Virus record (IMG/VR): IMGVR_UViG_3300008050_000306
Location: 1-24,417 of that record
From: a virus
Strand: one strand, 5' to 3'
DNA length: 24,417 nt
Below, piece after piece: positions 15,369-23,632 of the stretch (positions within the stretch are counted from its first letter, which is position 1; every line of letters starts with the position of its first letter). Position numbers and translations under genes: made by a program. The notes below the pieces were generated by a model. That model was not told where the DNA came from. It worked only from the letters and a program-made list of their open reading frames with translations, and ran no database searches.

Positions 15369-17198
15369 ATGATAGACTTAGAGAACATCAAGGGAAGAAA
15401 AGCTTTAATCCGATTGGGGTTATATGATGGACGTAACCCGTACCTCATTAAACTTAAAGCGGAATATAAGAAGAAAGGGAAGATTACTCTTAGCAATACT
15501 CAAGAAGCTTACATACTTAACAATTTCGATAAAGACCCCGTAAAGGTGGATAGAGTGGTAACACTATCTGAATATATAGGTGAGGAACTTAAGGAGAAGT
15601 ATTCCATGTCTTTCGTTCCTGTAAGAATGTATTTCGGGTTCATATTGGCGCAGACTGATAAGTCTTACCACGTTTACGGTAAGCTTAAACAAAATCAAAA
15701 GGATAACGCCATGTACTGGATTCCTAAGACGCAAGTTATGGAAGACCCATTCTTTGCCCCTGTGGATATTGATATGGACTTCACCAGATACTTGGAGCTT
15801 GATACCAAAAGTAGAACACCATTCCAACACCAAGAAGAAGGTATTAAATTCCTATTGAGTAGAGATGGATGTATCCTAGCTGACGATATGGGATTGGGTA
15901 AAACCTACCAAGCAATCGTTGCTGCTCTGGAAACTGGCGCTGAAAATGTATTAATCGTATGCCCAGCATCTACCAAAATTAACTGGAAAAGAGAGATTGA
16001 GATGTTCGGTGAAACTGACATTGCAATTATCAATAGTTACCAATGGGAATCTGCCAAGTGGACAATCATAAATTATGACATCCTTAAGAATTTCCACACC
16101 ATCACACCTAAGACCAAGAAGGAACGGGAAGCTGTTGAATTCTGGGATAGAGATATCATGGAAGAGAACTTTGATATCATGATTGTGGATGAAGCTCATA
16201 AGGTTAAAGACCCTAAGAGTAATAGAGGTGCTATCGTTGGTGAGTTGTCTAAGAACCCAGCAACGAAGTGTACGTGGCTCTTAACTGGTACGCCTGTCGC
16301 CAATAGACCTAAAGACTTTTTCAACCTCTTAAAAATCATTAAAAGCCCTCTGGCTGATAACTATCCGTTCTTTATGAAGAGGTATTGTGATGCTAAGACA
16401 TTATATAAGAAATTACCAAGCGGTGGCACCAGAAAGATATTGATTGCTAATGGTGAATCCAACTTGGATGAACTGTCAATCAAATCAAGGAACTACGTTA
16501 TGCGTAGACTTAAGGAGGATGTATTGGATATGCCTGATAAGATTGTTACACCGACTCACCACGAGTTAACCGAAGCTCAAGTACGTGAGTATGATTTCCT
16601 ATGGGAAGAATATTTGGAAGAAAGAAAAGCAAAGAAGAAAAAAGGTACGCCTGATAAAGACTTGGTGGAGATTATTCTACTGAGGAAATTCATTGCCAAA
16701 TCTGCGATAGAGAAGACAATTGAAATGGCTGAGACCGCTATTGAGGATAACCAAAAAGTTGTCATCTTCACGACATTTAATGAGGAACAAAATGAACTGG
16801 CTGAATACTTCGGTAGTAAGTGTGTTCGACATAATGGTTCAATGAATGATGCCGAGAAGCAAAAATCTGTTGATAAATTCCAGAAGAATAAAGGTACGAA
16901 GGTATTCATAGGGAATATCATATCTGCTGGTGTTGGTATAACATTGACGGAAGGTACCGTTGTGATATTCAATTCCTTTGACTGGGTTCCAGGTAATAAT
17001 GAACAAGCTGAAGATAGGTGTTACAGAATTGGACAGGAGAATACGGTTAACGTATACTACCAGTTATTTGAAGATACTATCACCACCAGAATGTGGTATA
17101 CCGTATTAAGAAAGAGAGGTATCATTGACCAGATTATCGGTACTAATACCTCTGGAATGTCAGAAGATGTGATTGATTATTTAACGGAAGAGGATTGA
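15369..17198 (+). CDS. SNF2-family DNA-dependent ATPase/helicase
   Basis: A 609-residue superfamily 2 SNF2-like translocase. Motifs in order: Q motif FQHQEEGIKFLL (152-163), Walker A DDMGLGKT (172-179), motif Ia LIVCPAST, DEAH box at 274-277, motif III LLTGTP (304-309), motif IV VVIFTTF near 464, motif V ISAGVGITLT (518-527), motif VI QAEDRCYRIGQ (546-556). The DRxxRIGQ form and the compact size resemble SMARCAL1/ZRANB3-type fork-remodelling ATPases. The first 150 residues have no clear domain and may carry substrate binding. In T4 the SF2 helicase UvsW remodels forks and recombination intermediates; this protein could play a similar role, which is inference. All catalytic residues are present. 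Its end overlaps the convergent 306-aa gene by 22 bp. It lies between structural genes rather than with the other replication genes. Confidence 0.9.
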   Translation: MIDLENIKGRKALIRLGLYDGRNPYLIKLKAEYKKKGKITLSNTQEAYILNNFDKDPVKVDRVVTLSEYIGEELKEKYSMSFVPVRMYFGFILAQTDKSYHVYGKLKQNQKDNAMYWIPKTQVMEDPFFAPVDIDMDFTRYLELDTKSRTPFQHQEEGIKFLLSRDGCILADDMGLGKTYQAIVAALETGAENVLIVCPASTKINWKREIEMFGETDIAIINSYQWESAKWTIINYDILKNFHTITPKTKKEREAVEFWDRDIMEENFDIMIVDEAHKVKDPKSNRGAIVGELSKNPATKCTWLLTGTPVANRPKDFFNLLKIIKSPLADNYPFFMKRYCDAKTLYKKLPSGGTRKILIANGESNLDELSIKSRNYVMRRLKEDVLDMPDKIVTPTHHELTEAQVREYDFLWEEYLEERKAKKKKGTPDKDLVEIILLRKFIAKSAIEKTIEMAETAIEDNQKVVIFTTFNEEQNELAEYFGSKCVRHNGSMNDAEKQKSVDKFQKNKGTKVFIGNIISAGVGITLTEGTVVIFNSFDWVPGNNEQAEDRCYRIGQENTVNVYYQLFEDTITTRMWYTVLRKRGIIDQIIGTNTSGMSEDVIDYLTEED

Positions 17199-18097
17199 GT
17201 TAAATCCTTTGCAATCAAGTCCCTTAAATAATCAGATTGACTCATATCTAAGGCTAGTAAACGCTCACCCAACATATCGTAGACACTATTATGTATCCTC
17301 ACTTGCACAACTTTATCCTTAGCAGGCTTAGTATATTTTATTGGTGACTGTAAGAATTCAGCATGTAATTCCTGTCTTATCTTCCTACTATCATTATTAA
17401 AGGCGCAACACATATTCTTGTACCACTCATCATTATATTTAGAACTTACCGTACATGGTAGGTATAGTGATACATAAGGATTGGTACTATTTATTGAACC
17501 TTCATAGATATAATGGAAATACTCCATACCGTTTGGTGTTGAGGCTATAATTATCTGACTTTCCTTATCCATGTATCGCTCAAGATACTCAACAAGGGAA
17601 TCCATTTGATATATGTAAGCCCCTTCATCGAATACTACAGCCCTAATCGTATCAAATCTAATATGATGCACATTATGAAGTCTATCTAATGACCTCACTT
17701 CTGAAGCGCACACAAATAATCTGTTACCATTGTATAGGTGAAGGTCACGACTATTATTAGTTCTGGTCATATCGTTTAAATCCAATTTGTTGACTTCACA
17801 ATAATGTCTCAATATGGTTTTAACTCGCTTAACAAAACGTGTGGAGAGTGCAAACTTATTCGAAAAATATAAGAACACCTTACAATCATCCTTATTGGTT
17901 AGAAGCTGCCAAGCATAGTAAGCGGCTAACATATGTGTTGCATGCATCTGTCTGCTCTTTCTAATAATTGCGAATTGATTATTTTCTATAAGGTCAAAAA
18001 ATTCATGCTGGTAATCATCCAACTCAAACACCTCATTAACACCCTTAATTAGATTAAAACCGTAGTAGTAGTCTCTTATAAAATCTTTAAACCCCAT
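17177..18097 (-). CDS. Terminase-like ATPase domain with dead Walker A and a C-terminal ribbon-helix-helix domain
   Basis: A 306-residue protein with the T4 gp17-type terminase ATPase scaffold: Q motif LDDYQHEFF (26-34), IIRKSRQ (44-50), Walker B AVVFDEGAYI (153-162), coupling motif IIIASTPNG (182-190), and IRQELHAEFLQS (240-251), which normally marks the end of the ATPase domain. The Walker A, usually SRQxGK(S/T), reads SRQMHATHM: Gly and Lys are replaced by His and Ala, so ATP hydrolysis is unlikely. The nuclease domain is absent. Residues 262-300 read VVQVRIHNSVYDMLGERLLA then DMSQSDYLRDLIAKDL, the strand-helix-helix pattern of ribbon-helix-helix (CopG/Arc) DNA-binding domains. I infer a catalytically inactive terminase paralogue recruited for DNA binding: a packaging modulator or a repressor. 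The frame is clean and no decay is visible. It is opposite in strand to its neighbours and overlaps the helicase gene end by 22 bp. Confidence 0.75.
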   Translation of the reverse strand: MGFKDFIRDYYYGFNLIKGVNEVFELDDYQHEFFDLIENNQFAIIRKSRQMHATHMLAAYYAWQLLTNKDDCKVFLYFSNKFALSTRFVKRVKTILRHYCEVNKLDLNDMTRTNNSRDLHLYNGNRLFVCASEVRSLDRLHNVHHIRFDTIRAVVFDEGAYIYQMDSLVEYLERYMDKESQIIIASTPNGMEYFHYIYEGSINSTNPYVSLYLPCTVSSKYNDEWYKNMCCAFNNDSRKIRQELHAEFLQSPIKYTKPAKDKVVQVRIHNSVYDMLGERLLALDMSQSDYLRDLIAKDLTQSSSVK

Positions 18098-18148
18098 TTG
18101 TATTACACTTTAAAACTTTTGTTATACAAATAAGTATCAGGCTAGAAG

Positions 18149-18179
18149 TGGAAAGTCTTGACTATGGAAAGTATTTCCA
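18149..18179. promoter_or_regulatory. TGGAAAGT direct repeats and TGGAAA/TTTCCA dyad, candidate operator
   Basis: TGGAAAGT occurs at 18149-18156 and 18165-18172, 16 bases apart. The second copy forms a perfect dyad with TTTCCA at 18174-18179, spacing 3. The site lies between the divergent starts of the ribbon-helix-helix gene (18097) and the glutaredoxin gene (18194), just before the ATATTTATT motif. Ribbon-helix-helix proteins often bind such short repeats near their own promoter; that this one does so is inference. Confidence 0.4.
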
Positions 18180-18181
18180 GT

Positions 18182-18190
18182 ATATTTATT
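18182..18190 (+). promoter_or_regulatory. ATATTTATT motif just before the glutaredoxin start
   Basis: Plus-strand ATATTTATT ending 3 nt before the chosen ATG. As a -10 element it would give a leaderless mRNA, so its role here is doubtful. Confidence 0.25.
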
Positions 18191-18193
18191 TAC

Positions 18194-18451
18194 ATGGTAC
18201 GATTATATACAATGAAGAAGTGTCCTTTCTGCGATGAGATGAAGAACTATCTTATCGAAGATAAGATTCCATTTATGGATATAGACATCGAAGAAGATGG
18301 TAACAAGCGGGAATTCAATAAGATATGTGAGGTCAGCAAGGCTGACAGCGTACCAATCCTGTTGGTGAAGAACAAGATACTGGTACCAGAACGTTCCTTC
18401 AAGACCATCAAGGAAGGTTTTGAAATTACTAAAAAGCTCTTGAGTGAGTAA
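18194..18451 (+). CDS. Glutaredoxin (NrdC-like)
   Basis: An 85-residue glutaredoxin, near the usual size (T4 NrdC is 87). The N-terminal strand VRLYTM leads into the active site CPFC (Cys10 and Cys13), followed by DEMKNYLIEDKIPF, and the cis-proline motif SVPILLV at about 53-59. This fold reduces disulfides, and in phages often serves ribonucleotide reductase; no reductase gene lies in the window. I chose the ATG at 18194 because the family starts directly at this strand; an in-frame ATG at 18158 would add twelve residues without family support and would include the dyad and the ATATTTATT motif in the coding region. It is followed after 44 nt by the 385-aa gene. Confidence 0.85.
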   Translation: MVRLYTMKKCPFCDEMKNYLIEDKIPFMDIDIEEDGNKREFNKICEVSKADSVPILLVKNKILVPERSFKTIKEGFEITKKLLSE

Positions 18452-18469
18452 TGTTTTATCTGTAGGTAG

Positions 18470-18478
18470 ATATTTATA
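18470..18478 (+). promoter_or_regulatory. Late-promoter-like motif ATATTTATA before the 385-aa gene
   Basis: A full match on the plus strand, 17 nt before the ATG, in the gap after the glutaredoxin gene. Confidence 0.45.
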
Positions 18479-18495
18479 GAGAAACACTACCTAAT

Positions 18496-19653
18496 ATGGC
18501 AGTAGCACAAGAAGAAAAATCAAGAATATTCAACCAATTCAGAGCGTCCATGGGTGCTCCGATAAGGAACATCGAACTTAAAGATGAGACCTTATGTACC
18601 CTATTGGAGATAGCCATAGAGGATTACGCACAATATGTTCAAGAATGGTTGATTGAGCATCAATGGCAATCGCTGTTGGGTGAGAACGTATCAACAACTG
18701 ACATGGCATTCGCTATGAGCGTTAGGTCATTTGACTTGATGACGCAATATACATATGCGTACTCAAAACAAATTGGTCACCAAGCTAGAGGTCCTTGGGA
18801 ATTAAAGAAGGATTATGTTGAGCTTGAGGCAGGTAGACAGGTTTATCAAATACCAGCAGGTAGAGAGATAAACGAAGTTCTATGGATTACCCCTCCCACA
18901 ACACAAATGGCACTATTCGCTAACTTTGCTGGAATCGATTACGGTTTCGGTGGCGGTTATGGACAAATTGGTTCTGGTGGCGCTGGTGGTATGGGCGGTG
19001 GTGGTGGTGCTGGTTCTGGTGGTTATTACATCGCACCAGCGTATGATATCCTATTAACAGCACAAGACTTTAACCTTAAGAATAGAATTCTAAGAAGTGA
19101 ATTGGTATATAAAATTACTGCTGGTCCTGATGGGACTAGACTACTTCACCTAATGTCAACACCTGGTTCTAGGATGTCATTTGGTGGTGGAATTGGTCAT
19201 GGTGGTGTAGGTGGTTCTGTTAATATGACTGGTTGTCACGTATGGTATCACTATTACGATACTACACCTGAAAACGTAGATGAATGTCGATTGGATAACC
19301 CTGACATCATCAAACTACCAAATGAGGTGCCATTGGCTAAGTTGGATTTCAATGACTTTAATGAACCTACTAAGACGTTAGTTCGTCAGTTATTCGTAGC
19401 TGAAGCTAAACGTGCTTTGGGTAGAACCAGAGGTAAATTCGGTGGTATTGTAGGTCCGCCAGAGGCTGAACGTACAATGGATTACGAAACGTTGGTTTCT
19501 GAAGGTAACGATGAACGTACAGCAATTCTAGAACGTCTTGATGAGAGGTTACAAAGGTTGTCATCTACTGCTCAAATAGAAAGAGCAGCAAATGAATCTG
19601 AGAACCTTAATAAGCATCTAGGGTATCGACCACTAGGATTCTGGGTATATTAA
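18496..19653 (+). CDS. Putative virion neck / head-tail connector protein
   Basis: A 385-residue protein with no catalytic motif. It opens with a helical region including LLEIAIEDYAQYVQEWLIE (about 36-54), a DY-containing amphipathic helix reminiscent of head-tail connector proteins. A central beta region is interrupted by a Gly-rich stretch at about 150-177 and a second at about 226-237, both likely flexible loops. The C-terminal half has KTLVRQLFVAEAKRALGRTRGKFGG followed by helices to FWVY. The ATATTTATA motif upstream groups it with the late structural genes although it is on the opposite strand. It overlaps the convergent DNA polymerase gene by 4 bp. Structural role is moderately supported; the connector label is inferred from pattern. 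Confidence 0.45.
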   Translation: MAVAQEEKSRIFNQFRASMGAPIRNIELKDETLCTLLEIAIEDYAQYVQEWLIEHQWQSLLGENVSTTDMAFAMSVRSFDLMTQYTYAYSKQIGHQARGPWELKKDYVELEAGRQVYQIPAGREINEVLWITPPTTQMALFANFAGIDYGFGGGYGQIGSGGAGGMGGGGGAGSGGYYIAPAYDILLTAQDFNLKNRILRSELVYKITAGPDGTRLLHLMSTPGSRMSFGGGIGHGGVGGSVNMTGCHVWYHYYDTTPENVDECRLDNPDIIKLPNEVPLAKLDFNDFNEPTKTLVRQLFVAEAKRALGRTRGKFGGIVGPPEAERTMDYETLVSEGNDERTAILERLDERLQRLSSTAQIERAANESENLNKHLGYRPLGFWVY

Positions 19654-22600
19654 AACCCCCACTCATCTTCTTCACCGAAGACATTATCTTGCTCCATTTC
19701 GGCTTGAGCTTCTTCCTCTTGCTTCATTACTTCTTGCTCCATTTCGTGAGGGTTATCTTCGGTACTTCTAATGCTTGGGAATCGTTCTTCACATGCTAAC
19801 CAGTGATTGTACAATACGTCTGGTTCCAAGTTCATTAGCTCGTCATAACCTAAGTCTTTGGCTACATCAATCCAGTAGTTCTGAATGTCATGGTTCTTAT
19901 CTATACCCTCAAATCTAACATCTTCGATAAACTCACTAAACTCTCCCCAGTATGTAAGGGGTGTAATCTCTTTATCTCTGGTCAGATATAATAGGGCTTC
20001 TCTGTAGAACCTATCACGTATCTCAGCATCTTTCTTATAGTCGAATAGAACGCTAAGGTCTGTTAATGATACATCCCATTGGTTAGACCTGAACTTACGT
20101 GCCGTAGCATCGATATTAGCTATCTTAAGTATTTCTTTAGGTAACTTACCATATTGTTCAAGATTGTTCAAATCCTTCAACTCTAACGCCTTACAGACGG
20201 CATGTATCTCTGCAATCTCCGCATTAATACTATCTCTCCTTCTAATACGCTCACGTTCTTGATAGTCATGAAGAAGGACATTCCATTCGGTCTCCCCCAT
20301 TAAGTGAGGTACCTCATTCACACTGTGCCAGAACTTGATTTCCTTATCCTCCATTAACAAGAGTTTTGTTTCAAGGTCATCTTGGTCTTTCTCTGCGATA
20401 GGTTGATTACTCACCAATTTACATTGGTTATCGGTGAACATACCCCTTTCCGTAAGGACATACTCTTTGATTTTCCTATCCATAACCGTATTGATAAGAA
20501 TCTGGTCACGTATCTCTCTATCGAAACAAACCAGTAAAGGTGCAACTTTCTTATTCAAAGCGTTGATATACCGTGGAGCATTATATTCCTCGGTTGTCAA
20601 GTTAGGGTCAGATTCTAACATACTCGTAGGAATATGCTTACAATTCAAGTTAACCGTTCGTATGTCGGTCTTCTTATCAGTTATAACGGAAACGTCACCT
20701 TTTGATTTAGTTTTAGCGGTATTCACATAGTAAATCACGTCACCCATATTAGGCGTAAGATTATGAGCTTTAACAAGCTCCATATGAGCCTTTCTAGCCT
20801 TAAAGTTACCAGCTTTGGTCTTAGTCTTACAAGCTCTATCATAAGCTTCCATAGTCTCATTAACTTTACCTTTAGAGGCAATCTTAACAATAGGAATCTC
20901 ATAGTTGTATATCTCATCAACTTTCTTGTAGTATTCAGTAATAAACTCGGAACCCTTACCATCCAATAATAAAGGTATACCTATGTTAATGAATTCCTCA
21001 ATATAGGTTGGCATTGCTTTAGACTTAATGGAGTTACCCACCAATTTAACTTTACCATCAATAAGGTTAACGTAGTTCTTTCTCTTGAAGTTGATGGTGG
21101 CAGTACAAATGTCATCCACATCCAGACCCATCCATCCTATCATGTGAAGTTCATTGTATTCAGCTACCGCAGCATCTATACCACTTAGCTCACCCTTACC
21201 TTCATATTTTTCAGTCGTCCAGTGTTTACACGTAGGTGTGTATTTGTAATCATCCACAGTATCACCCACAGCAAAGTTGAAACCATCCGTATCACCAACT
21301 AGTGGTCGGAAGTCTCTTTCTCGGAAGAAGCTGACCATACCTCTAAGGTGTTGCCTTGACATACAGGTAATCCTCTCAGCCGATGGCATATCTCCCCATG
21401 GGAAAATATGTGGCGCACCATAAGAACCAAAGAAGGAGTTCGCCAATATCTTAAGTGGTAACTGCTTCTTATCCGCATCAGAACCTAACTTACTAACTCT
21501 AATTATTTCATCCTTAATGGTCTGATAATCAGGGGAGTTAGGGTCTAGACTCTTAAGTGTTTCTTTAAGCTTTTTGGCTTCTCGTTTGTATTTACCCGCT
21601 AGGAACTTGTACTTATCTCTTGTTGATACGATGTAGGTCAATAGACCTTTCATAACGTGAGAGATATCCAAGTCTGGGAATATATCCCAAGTAAGAGTTG
21701 TTTTAGGGTAGAATGCTGAAAAGTCAAGCTTGACCACTCTAGTTGCGTACCCTGTTTCAAGTAGTCGTGAAAGACCACCAGTGAAGTCTACTTTCTCTGT
21801 GTGTTCTGGAATAGCTAGACCATTCTCATAAGACCATGCCGCCAATAGAAGTGTCCATTGCCCTGCTGTACCCATTGTAGAGCTACGCATGTACCCAGTA
21901 GGTAATATCTTTGATAGAAGGAAAGCCGCTTGATTGAAAATGGTGTCAATCTTATCAGTTTCCCAAAGGTCATCCTTAAGATATCGCTCAACAATATAAG
22001 CCCCAGTAGTGACTATCCTGTCACCTTCCATCTTGGTTTCATCGTTGATTATTCCCCAAGAACCATCAGTATCGGAGAACCAGTAATCATTATCTGTATC
22101 CTGTGCGGTGGTATATATCTTATCACCAGGAACATACACACGATTAACCTTATCTACCTCAGCGAATTTGGTGATATACTTCAGGTTCCAGAGCTTAATA
22201 TCTGAATTGATTTCCATCGCTCTCCTTACTGGATGAGAGATATCCATAATATTAAATCCCCATAGGTAGGTTTGAATATATTTCTCACTTTTCTGTCCTA
22301 GCTTGATTGTAGATTCTCTACGCTTGATTTTATCCTTACCGTTTAAACAGATGGCTAAATCTTCCATAGGTATACCTAATCGCTTACATCTTCTATCGAT
22401 GAAGTCCCAGTCAAAGTTTTCGGAGTTATAACCTGATACCGTGTCTGGTCTATGTCTTATAATCTCCTTGAAGAATTCCTGAATATTAAGTCGTTCTGAA
22501 TGTCTACGGTCTTGTAGCGTGTCACCTTTGGTAGTTAGAATCTTAGTCCAACCTTGATTGTCACGCATACCGATTTGAAATATCTCATCAGTTTCAGGTA

Positions 22601-23135
22601 CCAATCCAGCAGTTTCAAGGTCAAATTGGAAACGATGTATATCATCGTAATCGTCCATACCTTTGAATAGTCGCTTACCAGTCTGAATCATGAATTGTTC
22701 AGTTGGTGAGAATGCTTGGAACATTCGATTGTGGTTAGGGTCGTTATAAACCTTTATTCCACCTTTTTCGAAGAACTCTAGTAATTTGCTGTAACTCTGG
22801 TCTGTAGAGGCTATATACCTATAACCATTTTCCATTCTAGCTGGTGTGAAACCAGTTTCATCATTAACCTTAAGTTCTTTAATTTTGACACCATAGTCAA
22901 CCATGGCACGTTTTAATAGAACTCGATTACCACCGTATATGATTCCAGCTACGCTCTTCCTCATCCATACGAATGGTCTGAACTTATGTTTCTCTATTGA
23001 TTTCCCTCTTTCAGGGTGATTGATAACTAAAGAAGCCTCATTTGAATAATAAGGTGTTTCAATTGCTACGATGTACGGTTGTGGGTCTTTACCTGCGAGA
23101 AATTTCTCGATGGTTTCACTGCCAATGTTTGCCAT
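19650..23135 (-). CDS. Family B DNA polymerase with 3'-5' exonuclease (gp43-like)
   Basis: An 1161-residue replicative polymerase. Exonuclease motifs: ExoI FDLETAG (D172, E174), ExoII NSENFDWDF (about 237-245) and ExoIII YLKDD (385-389). Polymerase motifs: A DFSAFYPKT (D471), B KILANSFFGSYG (K562 to G573) and C GDTDGF (D615, D617). All catalytic acids are present. Motif C has Gly where most relatives have Ser, and motif A has AFYPK rather than SLYPS. T4 gp43 has 898 residues; here about 280 extra residues follow the thumb region, after about residue 880, ending in an acidic Glu/Gln-rich tail and EEDEWGF. Clamp-binding peptides sit at polymerase C-termini in T4-like phages, so the end may have that role. 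Spacing between motifs is normal and I see no intein. No ATATTTATA motif precedes the start, in keeping with early or middle expression. Confidence 0.95.
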   Translation of the reverse strand: MANIGSETIEKFLAGKDPQPYIVAIETPYYSNEASLVINHPERGKSIEKHKFRPFVWMRKSVAGIIYGGNRVLLKRAMVDYGVKIKELKVNDETGFTPARMENGYRYIASTDQSYSKLLEFFEKGGIKVYNDPNHNRMFQAFSPTEQFMIQTGKRLFKGMDDYDDIHRFQFDLETAGLVPETDEIFQIGMRDNQGWTKILTTKGDTLQDRRHSERLNIQEFFKEIIRHRPDTVSGYNSENFDWDFIDRRCKRLGIPMEDLAICLNGKDKIKRRESTIKLGQKSEKYIQTYLWGFNIMDISHPVRRAMEINSDIKLWNLKYITKFAEVDKVNRVYVPGDKIYTTAQDTDNDYWFSDTDGSWGIINDETKMEGDRIVTTGAYIVERYLKDDLWETDKIDTIFNQAAFLLSKILPTGYMRSSTMGTAGQWTLLLAAWSYENGLAIPEHTEKVDFTGGLSRLLETGYATRVVKLDFSAFYPKTTLTWDIFPDLDISHVMKGLLTYIVSTRDKYKFLAGKYKREAKKLKETLKSLDPNSPDYQTIKDEIIRVSKLGSDADKKQLPLKILANSFFGSYGAPHIFPWGDMPSAERITCMSRQHLRGMVSFFRERDFRPLVGDTDGFNFAVGDTVDDYKYTPTCKHWTTEKYEGKGELSGIDAAVAEYNELHMIGWMGLDVDDICTATINFKRKNYVNLIDGKVKLVGNSIKSKAMPTYIEEFINIGIPLLLDGKGSEFITEYYKKVDEIYNYEIPIVKIASKGKVNETMEAYDRACKTKTKAGNFKARKAHMELVKAHNLTPNMGDVIYYVNTAKTKSKGDVSVITDKKTDIRTVNLNCKHIPTSMLESDPNLTTEEYNAPRYINALNKKVAPLLVCFDREIRDQILINTVMDRKIKEYVLTERGMFTDNQCKLVSNQPIAEKDQDDLETKLLLMEDKEIKFWHSVNEVPHLMGETEWNVLLHDYQERERIRRRDSINAEIAEIHAVCKALELKDLNNLEQYGKLPKEILKIANIDATARKFRSNQWDVSLTDLSVLFDYKKDAEIRDRFYREALLYLTRDKEITPLTYWGEFSEFIEDVRFEGIDKNHDIQNYWIDVAKDLGYDELMNLEPDVLYNHWLACEERFPSIRSTEDNPHEMEQEVMKQEEEAQAEMEQDNVFGEEDEWGF

Positions 23136-23210
23136 GCTTGTTGTTTATAATTTGTTCTTCGAACACTTAACCAACATAGTTAAGGTCGTAAAATTATAAG
23201 ACGAACATAC

Positions 23211-23245
23211 AGAAAAAAAGTGAGATAGTCAACCCCTATGGACTT
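23211..23245 (-). terminator. Weak terminator-like hairpin after the 127-aa gene
   Basis: On the minus strand AAGT, CC, ATAG, a 7-nt loop, CTAT, CTC, ACTT give two 4-bp stems with a small internal loop, followed by a run of T bases. It begins at the stop of the 127-aa gene and lies upstream of the polymerase gene. Confidence 0.35.
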
Positions 23246-23627
23246 ATTTCTTGATTGACCCACCAATAACATTGATGCGTAGTTCCTCACGCAGAGGTAC
23301 AATTAGAGTACCAGAACCATCATCGAATTCGATAATGAATTTACCAATATAAACACCTTCTTTGTTTGTATCTCTGGCTGTGAACGTATACGATAGGTAA
23401 TACTCTTCACCAAGACAATCATCACAATCTGGACAATCCTCTTTCAGCAATGCTGTGGTAACTTTCTTACCTATCTTTTTGACACCAGTATTCAAGTCAG
23501 ACATGGTGAAGTATATCGTGGAATTCTGAAGCTTAGTGAAAAAGCTATTCCAATCATATCTACCATCCTGAATCAGTTCCATTCTTAGAACTGGCAATGT
23601 TGCACCTTTATTTATAAAATAATCCAT
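23244..23627 (-). CDS. BppU-like beta-sandwich virion protein
   Basis: A 127-residue protein downstream of the fibre gene by 5 nt. It starts MDYFINKGATLPVLRMEL and contains STIYFTMSDLNTGVKKIGKK, YYLSYTFTARDTNKEGVYIGKF, and FIIEFDDGSGTLIVPLREEL then INVIGG at the end. This is the pattern of BppU N-terminal-type domains (strand, STIxFxM, DTxxxGxYxxxFxI, IxVxx), which attach fibres or receptor-binding proteins to phage baseplates. A short Cys/Asp cluster CPDCDDC in a loop at about 66-72 could bind a metal. Close spacing implies co-transcription with the fibre gene, and a fibre accessory role is likely. Function is inferred from pattern and context. Confidence 0.5.
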   Translation of the reverse strand: MDYFINKGATLPVLRMELIQDGRYDWNSFFTKLQNSTIYFTMSDLNTGVKKIGKKVTTALLKEDCPDCDDCLGEEYYLSYTFTARDTNKEGVYIGKFIIEFDDGSGTLIVPLREELRINVIGGSIKK

Positions 23628-23632
23628 ATTTT

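Noticed and set aside
17177-18097. Decayed terminase pseudogene
   Set aside because: The frame is intact, the motifs outside Walker A are kept, and the C-terminus is a coherent DNA-binding pattern rather than a truncation.
18158-18193. Upstream ATG for the glutaredoxin gene
   Set aside because: It adds twelve residues without family support and runs through the dyad and promoter-like motif; the family starts at the strand after the ATG at 18194.
19650-23135. Intein or intron in the oversized DNA polymerase gene
   Set aside because: The motifs Exo I-III and Pol A-C occur in order with normal spacing; no intein end residues or splicing motifs are seen, and the extra length lies at the C-terminus.
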